From positions 53,409,070-53,473,069 of the forward strand of contig CM049320.1 in the NCBI GenBank assembly GCA_026874595.1: 64,000 nt of DNA, given 5' to 3'. The position numbers were made by a program, and so were the translations under genes. The notes beneath the pieces were generated by a model. The model did not search any database and had not been told where the DNA came from. It saw only the letters and a list, made by a program, of their open reading frames with translations. This document shows, piece after piece, positions 22,508-32,872 of the stretch; position 1 is the stretch's first letter; each line of letters starts with the position of its first letter. This stretch comes from Sipunculus nudus (lineage: Eukaryota; Annelida; Sipuncula; Golfingiida; Sipunculidae).

Positions 22508-23890
22508 ACTGTGTAGACTCGTTGCATGTGTATTCTTATAGCTCCTGCTTTCATCCAATATTTGCATGTATATATTTTAACAATTTTCGAAAATAAATGG
22601 TGGCCCCATCTTAATATTTATGTGCTTTTTTAGATATTTTATTTTTTTGGTTTTTTTTTGGTATCACCAAAACAAAAAAAAAAGGGAAGACACAACTTAT
22701 GCCATTATCAAATGTAATTCTATCATCATGCCCAATTTCAATCAAATCAACATGAGATGAAAAAGGCGAGGATGTTACTCGTCTGTTTCAATTCAGGCAT
22801 AACTTAAAGCTGTTCTCTGCAATTGCATCATGGAATACATTTGCGTACATGTTGAACTAAAACTAGGTCACTTGGTCAATTTGCATATTGACTTTTTTGT
22901 CCCTTTCCTACCCAGTCATGAAAGTATATATATATGTCTGATAGAGATGCACATATTTGAACCATATTATTACACGAAACGTTTTACTATTCTCAAGTAT
23001 ATACCTAGTAAATGTAAGGAAATATGGAAAAAATAAAAAAAATATAAAGGCCCATCACTTCTACAGAATTGTAGGGGAACATCGCGGAAAATTGGCAGAA
23101 TTTGGAATAAAACTATTTTATCAAATGCAAAAGCTTTCATGTGAAATAAAAATAATGACAAATATTATCATGTAAATAATGATTGAATTTGGTTTAATTG
23201 GTCATTTTATCTCTTTTGAAAATAGTAACAGAGGTGTGTCTAAGGCAGATTTATTAAGTTATATTTATCTTTAATTTCATCAGAAAAGTAACGAAAATGA
23301 TTTCTGTTTATATTATTGATGCTATGCAAATTTGAACATGTCTGCCAGGCTTGTTTTTGAAATTTTTAATGTTGTCACACAATAAATGTATAAAACACAA
23401 TAAATATTTTCTAATGCATGTAATTTAGCATTAAAATAGATCGTTCTTCCTAGCAGTGGTTATAGGATTTCCTTAAATTTTTATCCATTCGTGTTTTGGA
23501 AAACGTGATCACTTGTTCCGCTTCAGTGTGCCAACTGTAATTGATGATTTTTTGTCGATTTCCACGAAATTGTGTTTAAATCTGACACACAGGCATTCAA
23601 AGTTAGAAAACATGTTTCTTCAGAAATGTAATTAATCATGTGAAATGTCAACGTAGCAGCCACACCAGTTTTGGCAATAAAAGTATAAAATGCCAAAAAT
23701 ATCAGGTGACTCATGTCAGAAAACACCATGTTTTATAAAGAGTACTCTGCAGATTTGAGTTAAAAAAGTCTGTCAGATTACAAGCTCTCCAGCGCAAGCA
23801 TCATGTCGCTGTACATTTGCATGCATATATTGCTAAGTAAATCGCGAATGTTTAGAAAGTATAAGATGCACTGCGAATATTTCAGCCCAG
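22504..23890. other. Intron, no exon supported
   Basis: AT-rich intron between the microexon and domain A, with an A/T homopolymer pair near 22653-22684 (a run of T, then of A, forming a potential stem). No exon is supported. Confidence 0.6.
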
Positions 23891-24008
23891 CTTCCACTCA
23901 TGTACGTCTCCCCGGGATACACGGTGTTCACGATTTTCTGGCATCTAAGTTGGATAACAGAGCCAGGGATAAACTAGAACCAATACTTATTAGGGCATGT
24001 ATTTACAG
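23891..24008 (+). CDS. Unknown domain A, first exon
   Basis: 118 bases from TTTCAGCCCAG to GTAAGTCC. There are two candidate acceptors, AG at 23884-23885 and AG at 23889-23890; only the second keeps phase 1 with the preceding microexon. It encodes STHVRLPGIHGVHDFLASK, then LDNRARDKLEPILIRACIY and ends in phase 2, matching the next exon (junction codon AGG). The RLPGIHGVHDF to ILIRACIYRYRG spacing loosely parallels domain B (SLSDIGIRDMETF to LRCVREEFVEY) and exon C. I do not recognise the family. In copy 2 the Tyr codon near the end is a TAG stop. Confidence 0.5.
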
Positions 24009-24274
24009 GTAAGTCCATCATTACTAAAGATTCGTATAGGAAATTTATGCAGTATATGTTTTTGCCTATATCAGATCATATGTTTTCATATTTCATTTTT
24101 CATATAAACTATATGGTATATTCATCTGTCTATACTATTATATTCAACTATCTACACAGTTGATTATCTTTTTTAATGAATACTAGTATAACTAGTTAAA
24201 TTAATGCAGAGACCTCCAAAATGTGGTATAAATATTTAACAGCAAGAGTTTTTTTTTTAAGGTTTCTTTGACAG

Positions 24275-24396
24275 GTATAGAGGAGTTACTGTTGTGGCGG
24301 AGGAATCTATGGCCGCAGGTACTTTGGCTCCGGTTGAACATGTCGAGAATGTCATTGACGGCAAATATTCTTTCTGTCGCCCAATTTGCCTATCAG
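24275..24396 (+). CDS. Unknown domain A, second exon
   Basis: 122 bases from TTTGACAG to GTATGCC, entering in phase 2 and leaving in phase 1. It encodes YRGVTVVAEESMAAGTLAPV followed by EHVENVIDGKYSFCRPICLS. With the previous exon it forms one phase-1-flanked domain of about 80 residues split by an internal phase-2 intron. Two cysteines near the end (SFCRPIC) could form a disulfide in a secreted protein. In copy 2 the first is Tyr (TGT to TAT at 62488). Exon status rests on phase agreement and clean splice sites; no family is assigned. Confidence 0.55.
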
Positions 24397-24542
24397 GTAT
24401 GCCTTTGTGCAATTTCATAACATTAATCTCCACCCGGCAGCCGGCGTGGAATATGCGTATTTGAAAGGGCGGGGCAAGTACGTTCCACTTCACTATCAAG
24501 TGCACAGCTATAGCTTCACTCTGTACCTTGAACCATAAACCG

Positions 24543-24700
24543 TAAATGGGTGGTCCAGCGGTAGAGATTGTGGCGGTGTGCGATTATTCTTAAGACTTTG
24601 GCCGGATCTTTCCTAGTGTACCTTCAGGTCCCCACATTTCTTGTGTAGCATGAAGACACCCAATAACCCAATCTAGTGGGGCGGCTAATGGAAAAATTGT
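24543..24700 (+). mobile_element. SINE-like fragment with A box
   Basis: TGGTCCAGCGGTAGAG (24551-24566) fits a Pol III A box, followed by a body with GGCCGGATCTTTCCTAGTG and CCCAATCTAGTGGGGCGG. No clear B box. The whole piece lies in the 236 bases (24496-24731) absent from copy 2. Confidence 0.4.
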
Positions 24701-24877
24701 TCAAATTGTAATAAAAGTACCAATTTTGGTACAGTTTTAGTATTGTACACTGGCTTTCGTTTAAGAAATAGTTCCACGAAATAGTCATGGTATTTCAGGG
24801 GTGGATCCTGCAATTACTTTGGGAGTACCGATGAATGAATTAAATTAAAGTGTTTGATCAAGGCCTTTATTTTGCAG

Positions 24878-24922
24878 CACATGGAGTACAGAAGTCTGCT
24901 GATGCTCAAACTTTACTTTCAA
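24878..24922 (+). CDS. Short hinge exon or alternative terminal exon
   Basis: Starts after TTATTTTGCAG with phase 1, in frame with domain A: the junction codon is GCA, then HGVQKSADAQTLLS. If spliced at the weak donor CAA|GTGAAG it is a 45-base symmetric exon leading in phase to domain B at 30656. If not spliced, the frame continues SEVNSD and stops at TAA 24940-24942, with AATAAA at 25109-25114. Domain A would then end the gene here, and exons B and C would belong to a second gene or isoform. Copy 2 has both options unchanged (62754-62798). Confidence 0.45.
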
Positions 24923-25108
24923 GTGAAGTTAATTCAGATTAACAAGCGACCAGATTAATGGAGCAGGATGTAATAATTTGTCAAGTATTGTGCAGAACTA
25001 ACGCAATTTAGCACGCCTTTAGAATCTTGTTAACATGTATATATCGCAAACATGTTTCATGTAAATTATAACAAACGTAGGCTTACAATTAATTGAATAA
25101 TTAACTTA

Positions 25109-25114
25109 ATAAAA
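25109..25114 (+). promoter_or_regulatory. Possible poly(A) signal (AATAAA)
   Basis: About 170 bases after the TAA of the possible terminal exon. In AT-rich DNA a hexamer is weak evidence on its own. Confidence 0.25.
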
Positions 25115-25257
25115 TAGTATGGTGACAGCATGGATAATTACATGGATATAATTATAACTATTTATGTTTGTCAATCAGCCTACTAAAGAGCAAGTTAATT
25201 ATTTAGTAAAAATGTTTCGGAACTCTGCCTGCCTACTTTTCCTGATCATATGGCTCT

Positions 25258-25910
25258 AGACCTATTGAATAACAGAACTGTCCGAATTCAAATATGGCCA
25301 CCACAGCCCAATCGCTGATTTTCTTTCGCACGTGATAACTCAACATCAACATACTTCAGCTACCCAAATTCACAGGGATGATTGGTACATACGAGGGCTT
25401 CAGACCTATTGAATTGCAGACTTGTCGGAATTCCAATATGGCCACCAGGTCATAATGGGAGATTTTCTTTCGCACCGGATATCTCAACAAAAACATGCTT
25501 GATCTTTATCATTTTCTCAGGGATCATTGGTGCCTATGCGGACTCAATCCCTTTCCAATAACAGACCTGTCAGAATTCCAATATGGCTCCAAGAGCACAA
25601 TTTGGGATATTCTTTTAAGCACGATATCTCAACAAGAACAAGCTTGATCTATCTCATTTACACAGAGATGATTGGTACCTATAAGGGCTCCATCTTTATC
25701 GAATTGCAGACCTGTCGGAATTCCAATATGGCCACCAGAGCACTATCGTTGATTTTCTTTCGCAACATTATGTTTGATCTTTCTCAAATTCACAGGGGTC
25801 ACTGGTGCCTCTGAGGGCTTCTGACCTATTGAAATACAGACTTGATAAAATACAGACAAAATCAAATATGGCCAACAGACTACAGTCCGTGATTTTCTAT
25901 TGAACACATT
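25258..25910 (+). repeat. 144-bp tandem array, about 4.5 units
   Basis: Unit starts (GACCTATTGAAT and variants) lie near 25259, 25403, 25547, 25687 and 25823. Each unit holds AGACCTGTCGGAATTCCA, ATATGGCCACCAGAGCAC, GATTTTCTTTCGCAC, TATCTCAACAAGAAC and GATGATTGGTGCCTATGAGG. Copy 2 (63133-63787) keeps the same unit count. A solitary fragment sits at 22140. Confidence 0.85.
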
Positions 25911-26044
25911 ATTTTAGACATATCTTCTTTAATATTATTTGAACCAATAGGATTTTTCCCTCATGCATATGGATAAAAACCTGTTTCTGTTTGTCATATT
26001 TTTAAACTTTAACTTAATTTTTCCCCCTTATGTAAACTAGTCCA

Positions 26045-26066
26045 GCACTAGCAGAAATGCTAGTGC
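26045..26066. other. Perfect 9-bp hairpin with GAAA loop
   Basis: GCACTAGCA-GAAA-TGCTAGTGC, at the 5' edge of the recognisable coding part of the second LINE. Transcribed, it would form a nine-pair stem closed by a GNRA tetraloop. It is identical in copy 2 at 63921-63942. Confidence 0.85.
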
Positions 26067-29030
26067 AGAAATAGCAACATGGAATGCACATGGACTTAAG
26101 AACAAAATTAAATCAGTAGAAGTTAAAAGAGTTGATAAATAATCACAGTATTGTATGTATCATTGAGACATGGGCAACCACGGATGATGAATTTCCTTAT
26201 GCATTCAACATATACTATGGTTATGGAATAGTCAAGAGTACAGCGAGAGGAGGGGTCTTAGTTTACGTGCAACAGAAATTAAAGGGTATGATGGTACCTT
26301 AATTAATGAAGATAAAGATTTGGCCATAGTTTGCTGCTATATTGCACCTGCAGGTTCTTCATTCTATGTGGATGAAGAGGAAATAAATGGCATCAACAGG
26401 CTGGAAAATGTATTGGTAGATACTTTAGCAGAATTTGATGAATTTAATTGTATTCTCCTTGGTGATTTTAATGCTAGAATTGTAAATATAACCGATATAC
26501 CATATATACCAGGAAATTAATTACGTGTTTAACTCCTTTTGGTAGAGTGTAGTTGATTATGTAATTGTCAGTAGTTATCTATTTCATAAGGTAGATGGAT
26601 CCTGTGTATTATCAGATGATCCGTCCTATCACTTTCCTTTAAGCTGTTCACTTAATATTATCAGACCAAGGAAAAAGCTTTCGAATGAACACATATGCGA
26701 ACTGACAAAATGGGAAAAATTTTATCAGACTGATGAAGATAAAATAAATATTTCAAAATCATAAGAAAAAATAGAATGTGCTTCACTTTTCAAAACATTT
26801 AATGAGACCGTAGAAACATATCCGGACAAAGCAATTAAGTGAGGCATTGGTTAGTATTTATCAAAATATATCCTACAGAAATGAACAAAACTTCCGAGAC
26901 ATCATGAAACTGAAGCAACCAAATTGGTGGGACAAAGAATGTGAATTTTGGAAAAATGAAAAATATATAACTTTGAATAAGTATAGATGTACAATATCAT
27001 ATGGCGACTAACTTAATTATTAACAAACAAAACAGAGGTTTAAAATAATATGTGAAGAAAAGAAGGCAGCCATCTAAGCCTCAGAGGTGCATAAGGTGAT
27101 AGGGTGCAAAAGACACTGATTCCATGTGGAAAAACATGAGATCTTTAAATAAAAAGAAAATTGTTACAACAGAACCGGTACGTTGGTACAAACATTTTAA
27201 GAAACTTTTGAATTCATCAACACATGAAATTAATCAAGTTTAAGAATCATACACTGGAATATTTAAAAAAAAATGATACAGTGCTTCATGGAGTCATAAC
27301 ACCATGTGAAGTACAGAAAGCCATCAATAGAATGAAAAGAGGAAATGCCATAGGGCCTGACGGGATAACGGAAGATATATTGAAAGATACATATAGTCCC
27401 ATATCGTCTCATATATTACAATTATTTAATAATGAATTAGGAAATGATTTTCCCAGTCTCTTGGAGCGTAGCATTTATTGTACCAAGTCTCAAAAAGGCT
27501 TCCACCACAGATCCTAAAAAATTATAGAGGTATTTCATTACTTAATACCGTTGGTAAAATGTTTAGACAAATATTGGCAAACGGAATTCATAATTATGTT
27601 GATCAAGCTGGATTCTAATGTGAAGCACAAGCTGGCTATAGGAAAGGTTATACACCAGTAGACCATACATCTTCTTTAATGGGGTGAGTGGAGAAATATT
27701 TAACAAAAAAGAAAAGAAGGTTTTATTACACTTTTATTGATCTTTCAACTGCTTTTGATAGTGTACAACATGATTTATTGTGGTATGTTTAATTTAAAAT
27801 TGGGATAAAAAAGAAACTCTTGCAGACACTTTAGTCAATATATAATCAAATGAAATCATGGCTGCTTACAGAGGAAGGATTAACAGATTATTTTGAATGT
27901 ATTAACGGTACTCGAAAAGGGTGTATGATGAGTTCCCTTCTGTTTTCTTTATTCATAGATGAATTTTATGAACAAATTAATGAAAAAGATTGTCATGGTA
28001 TAAATATTGATGAATATTTGCCAAATTAATGACATTAATGTACGCTGATGAATTAGTATGCTTCAGGGATACAGTAGGACGTCTCCAAGAACAAACAAAC
28101 CAGTTGCAAGTTTTTTTTCTTTCAAAGTTAATTCAGGAAAGACAAAAATTATGGTTTTTTTTAGACACGGGGATTCATTAAATAGAGAAATGGCATTATC
28201 AAAATACTCAAATTGAAACGGTAAATGACTATAGATACTTAGGGGTATTATTTAAAAGTACATTGTCATGGAATAAAACAAAGAAAGTGCAGGCAGAAAG
28301 AGCAGTGACTCTCATAAAAAAAACTTCATAGGAAATATAGTTGTTTATAATTGAGCCAGCTATTATATCTATTTGCTTGTATGGTTACACCGGTATTATT
28401 ATATGGTTCAGAACCGTTGGTGTATGAAAGATGTGAAATGATTGAAAAGGTGCAATGTAAATTTTGCAAGTACATTATAAAAATTAGCTCTTCAGCTCCG
28501 AACGCAGCATCGTTGGGAGGGTTTGGAAGGCATCCAATTTAAGTCGGTCAGTTATTTAGAGGTGTAAAATACTGGACAAAACTAGTACATTATGGTAATA
28601 ATAGATATCTAGATATGAATGGAAAACAAACATGGGTATCTCATATAAGAAGCAAAATATGCAGCGCAGGTTCTGGGTATGTGTGGATGAATCAAGAAGT
28701 AGGAGACATAAGAATATTTTTGGCTAAAATAAAGGAAAGAATTATTGATATGGTAGAACAAAACTGGTCTTGTGGTGTAGAAGTAAGTACTAAATTAAAT
28801 TTATATGATTCTTTTAAATCCATGCTATCAATTAATGGAGAAATATTTACTGTGTGTGACTAATACCAAGCATAAACAAGCACTGGCCAGATTGAGATGT
28901 TCATGTAATGATTTGATAATTGAAAAAGGAAGGTATACGCAAATGGATAGAGTTTGTTGGTTTTCAAGATTTGTTTGTAGAAATAAAACTTTAAAACGCT
29001 GTTTAGTTGAACATTTACGATAATATTTTA
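26050..29030 (+). mobile_element. Highly decayed second LINE
   Basis: Fragments in all three frames follow the order of a non-LTR retrotransposon. Endonuclease: IATWNAHGLKNKIKSVEVK near 26080, then ARGGVLVYVQQK, then LLGDFNARI near 26455. Reverse transcriptase: AINRMKRGNAIGPDGITEDI near 27325, YRGISLL near 27525, FIDLSTAFDSVQHDLLW near 27735, GTRKGCMMSSLLFSLFIDEF near 27907, and a YADE where YADD is expected near 28040. C-terminal part: VTPVLLYGSEPLVYERCEMI near 28385. There are many stops and frameshifts and the catalytic box is mutated. It is far older than the LINE at 17-22 kb; the clade is unassigned. Confidence 0.8.
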
Positions 29031-30655
29031 AGAGAATGTACCCTGATAATTAAATATGATCCGCCCCTGATAATTTAAAAATGATCCCCCCCCCTGGAAA
29101 TTCAGGGGTTTATTTCAGAGCTCATATGGAAATGTTCATAAGCTCATTCATACAAACGACAGATATTTTGCACTCAGAACAATAACACTGTACATGCTTT
29201 TTTAGCACGGACCAACATACACATTGTATGATGAAATATGTAATGTTTATAAAGTGAACCCATACTAACCCCCCCCCCCCTTCTCATTGCCCTCTACCAC
29301 CGTCTCCTATATTCATCAAAGGAGACATCGACGAGATGTGCATTGAGAATAGTAATTAAACTTTACTTTAAAACAGAAGATTTATGTAATATTTAACAAT
29401 AAATTAACTTCAGTTAACTACATGTCGTTGAATGGCAAATAGTCATCTTTTAATTACAAATGTTTACATTAATGAGATCACAAAGGTAATTTTACATTTC
29501 TAATTATGATGTTAATTAAATAGAACCAAATATTCCAAAATTTTACCCTATCTATAAGGAATGTATATGATGTAATCTAACTATGATGATCTTCCGTGTA
29601 TTTTTCATATAAATTTGAGTACCCCAAATTTAACATAGGATCCGCCCCCGTTACACTGAGAAGATTTGGTGGAACTAATAAAAAATGTTAATATATTAAC
29701 CAAACTTCATCTCCACCAAATTTGGTACTTTTTATCACAGTCTGAACAATTCTTCTGTATTTTGCCATTAACCGCTGCACTAATCATATTGTCCCCGCTT
29801 CTCGAAACGGGGGACATCGATTTGGGTATGTCTGTCTGTCCTTCTGACTGTCTGTCCGTCAAGTTTTCGTTTCCGTGAGCTAACTTTCCGAAGTGTTGTC
29901 CGATTTCATTAAGGTTTCGGCTAGTCATTGCTCTCATGCTTCTTTGCTTGGGATTAGTTTTGGAGTGTCTGTCTGAAAATTTATTATTACCAGCTCCAAA
30001 ACAAACAAAAAACCCTTTGGTTCAACAATAAAAATTATGACATGAGGAGAACATCTTCAGGTGGCAATGAATATTAAAACACAGGGACTCTGACATGCGA
30101 AGACATCTTCAGGGAATAAAAAAACTAAAACATATTGAGAAGGCAATCATGAAGATCACAGGAAGCTAAAATATCTAGAGGCAGAAGCGGAGAACATATA
30201 TTCCACGAATCTGCTTGTTATCATTAATTTAGATGTTAAGACTCAGTTGGAAAAAGAATTATGGCTGTACATTAAGTATATAAGAAACGTTTGGCAATAA
30301 CTTAGGAGAAACTATCAATATTTAATTTAACTGGATCACCATATTAGGGTCTTTCCGACTAAAGCGAGCATTTGGGAGTCTCGATCTGATTTGCTAGAGA
30401 TACACGATTAATCAAAATAAGATTAAATGTCGGAATGAATCGCCTACAGTGCGGTTGATTTGCATAGAATGCCTATAAATTTGCAGGGACAACTGTGCTC
30501 GCAACACGTTGAGACTCCATACGAATTAGTGATGAATGTTTCGAGCTAGCGGGTAGCACATTTAATATTCGCTTCTAATCATGTGTAACATTGACACGTC
30601 CGCATCGAGTCCCTGAGGCTTCAGTTGGTAATCATCAGTTATATTTTTGTTTCAG
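29031..30655. other. No gene seen; repeat fragments
   Basis: C-run blocks near 29085 and 29271, and a repeat-like stretch near 29790-29870 (CTTCTCGAAACGGGGGACA followed by TCTGTCTGTCC-type tetramers). No exon is supported. Confidence 0.55.
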
Positions 30656-30943
30656 GCTATGTGTCACTGAGTGATATCGGGATCCGTGATATGGAGACGT
30701 TTACTGATCAGGTAAAACCAAGTCTCCGCTGTGTGCGGGAAGAGTTTGTCGAATATTGTGGTTACGGCGGAAGGAAGGACCTTCTGGAAGGTGGCGGGTT
30801 ATATGAAGTCGTCCCCACATACCCAAGCCGGCAGGTCGCTGGCCACTTCTTCGGGGCATCCAAGGGAAATGACCCCCCGTCAGCCGAGCTAAGTCGTTGT
30901 CTGAAGAGAAGCCATGTCGTGTTTACCAACATGGAATTGTACG
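30656..30943 (+). CDS. Unknown domain B exon
   Basis: A 288-base exon from TTTGTTTCAG to GTAAGTAG, phase 1 at both ends, about 96 residues. It encodes GYVSLSDIGIRDMETFTDQV, then SLRCVREEFVEYCGYGGRKD, VPTYPSRQVAGHFFGASKGN, and AELSRCLKRSHVVF near the end. The opening matches exon C at 37839 (GYLSLGHVMGIGPEP, then FRCVRDDYV), so B and C are repeats of one domain. I recognise no named family. There are three Cys. With phase-1 boundaries and Link modules upstream, an extracellular mosaic protein is the likely setting. Its copy-2 counterpart lies beyond the window. Confidence 0.65.
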
Positions 30944-31835
30944 GTAAGTAGTTATTTGCTTGTATAGACGGTCCATAATAGGTTGGTTGTAAGTTTGATT
31001 GAGGCCAAAGGTTCACATCATCGGTTGAACCAGTGGTCAGACCAAGCATAACCGTGAACGGTTCTTAGTTCTTCCCAGAGATGAGGTGTTATACACCATC
31101 AAGCCCTGAGGCCTCTACATCTGTGGCTTAGCCATGAAACAAGCATAAGTGCAATTTGGTGAAAGCAAACAGACAGAAAGGGAGTCACTTCAGGAATAAT
31201 TTGCCTTAGAAAGGACAAAACCACAAAAAAAAAAAACTTTAAAGGAAAATTCAGATGAGCCATTTTTGAAGGTCTTTAAATTACAACTTTTTTTCATCCA
31301 GAACCACCCGCATATGTCGAACAATCAATAAAAATTCAATTCATAGCCGCCTTTTTGTTAATCACCAAGTGCGTTTTATGCATTTCTAGCAACCAACTTC
31401 TGTTCATAACCAACCAAACACCTCGCTAAAACGCACCTTTCAAATATTCATTTAGCATTAGCTATCCTTCAATTGCATGTCTGTTATTTTTTTTAAATGC
31501 GACCAACAGAAAGTACAATAACAGAAAGCACAATTGATTTTCATTGAAAAAATATAGGGTTACACAACACAGCACTACATCTCCAGGCCAGGGTTACAGC
31601 CTTAATTCAGCACCACGTTACTCCAATTTTTTTTCAAAACTTTGTTCTTTTTAATAGAAGTTTCATGCGTGTTTACACACACCGAGTAAAACCTCGCCTA
31701 ACACCACCTCTCTTCAGCGACCACTTCAGAATAACTACAGTCCAAATTCTGTTTGCTCTTTTTTTCAGACCTCACATAGACGACAACTATGACTTTATCG
31801 AAGTCCCGTTGGTGGTCGTAATTCCGAAATTCCAC

Positions 31836-31894
<59 letters not shown>

Positions 31895-32618
31895 CTGATG
31901 GAAGAAACTGAACTTCATATTTTTAATATATCTCGCAAAGAAAAAAAGTTAAATAAGATTGTGTGTACAGAATTATTTCAAGGCAAATTCCGTTCACTTA
32001 AAACAAAAACTATATCTTCGCTTTATCAATACAATATATTATTTTTTGCCAAATACGTAGATTATATTTTATATCGTAGTTTTATCGATAATCCCCTGCG
32101 GATAACTGATCTCCACTTTCTTTCTGATATCTAGCCCTGATTTTATCGATGAACAAGGGCTAAAGTGGCCCGTTGATCGATATTAACATTCTATGAATTT
32201 CTCATTAATCGTGCACGTGATCTATTTCTTTTGAATGCATAAAATTGCTCGTGTCCGTATAGTTTGACTACGGGAATAATGTAACCATGCACTGTGCGTG
32301 AGTTGGATTTTCCTCTTGCTGATAAGTTTAATTCATATATAGCCAGGCAACAATCTAAAATACGCTGCTAATTGAATCAATACTCTGTTACCGTATCGAA
32401 CATAATCACAGTTAAATATATATTAGGGATGTATTTATTGAATTATCCCATGCATTAATGTGAATATAAAAGAGGCATTTGTTTCTCGCGCTGGTAAACT
32501 GCCACTGAGGATGTTCTTGCTTCTCTAATGTTACAACTAGTTTTCGTTTTAGGAGGCTATGGTCTGTATGATATCTCGCTTATATGGGTTTATTATTGGT
32601 ACTTTTTTCTTATTTCAG
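30944..32618. other. Intron, no exon supported
   Basis: AT-rich, with a (TA)n tract at 31840-31885. The open frame running into that tract has no splice-site support. Confidence 0.55.
31840..31885. repeat. (TA)n microsatellite
   Basis: An uninterrupted alternating AT run of 46 bases. Confidence 0.95.
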
Positions 32619-32645
32619 CTCCATTTACTGCGAACACACTTCCAG
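32619..32645 (+). CDS. 27-nt microexon (hinge 2)
   Basis: TTCTTATTTCAG and GTATGTCA bound exactly 27 bases. Phase 1 reading gives (A)PFTANTLP and joins domain B (junction codon GCT) to exon C (junction codon GGA) without breaking the frame. Length, phase and position match the microexon at 22364, although the peptides differ. A 27-base chance hit with both sites is possible in intron DNA; the paired pattern raises confidence. Confidence 0.5.
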
Positions 32646-32872
32646 GTATGTCATCATTCTGGTAACACTTCTTTCCAAAGTAGTATAAAAAATTGTTCAT
32701 TATTGATGCATTTAAATATTTCCACACGCACACACGAAGCCAAAATATACCATTTATAGATGTGCCTTTCTGATTATACTTACTTTGTGCAAAGCGCATA
32801 GGGTGAAGTGTGATATTAATATCTTTAAACCCAAGAGCAAACTTGCCAACAGATGCCTATGACGGGTTTTAA

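Larger units (their letters stand above)
1..26124. repeat. Long direct duplication, copy 1
   Basis: This segment recurs in the same orientation at 39826-64000, with matching order of tRNAs, hAT relic, repeat arrays, exons and LINEs. The offset drifts from 39825 at the start to about 38110 after a 1.7-kb gap in copy 2 and to 37876 at the window end. Compared by eye, substitutions are roughly 1 per 60-200 bases; homopolymers and microsatellites differ more. The left edge is not visible because position 1 is already inside the repeat. It may be a real segmental duplication or two haplotypes joined in assembly. Confidence 0.97.

Noticed and set aside
22265-22567. YIYIYI-type frames over TA repeats (also 31665-31886, 35300-35554, 46228-46422, 60383-60708)
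   Set aside because: Alternating TA is open in several frames and encodes only Tyr-Ile repeats.
24799-24824. Possible microexon GVDPAITLG
   Set aside because: The acceptor is good but the donor (GTACCG) is poor and 26 bases breaks the phase. It resembles the hinge exons only superficially.
30762-31049. 95-codon minus-strand frame over domain B
   Set aside because: Shadow of the plus-strand exon; no motif and no splice support.
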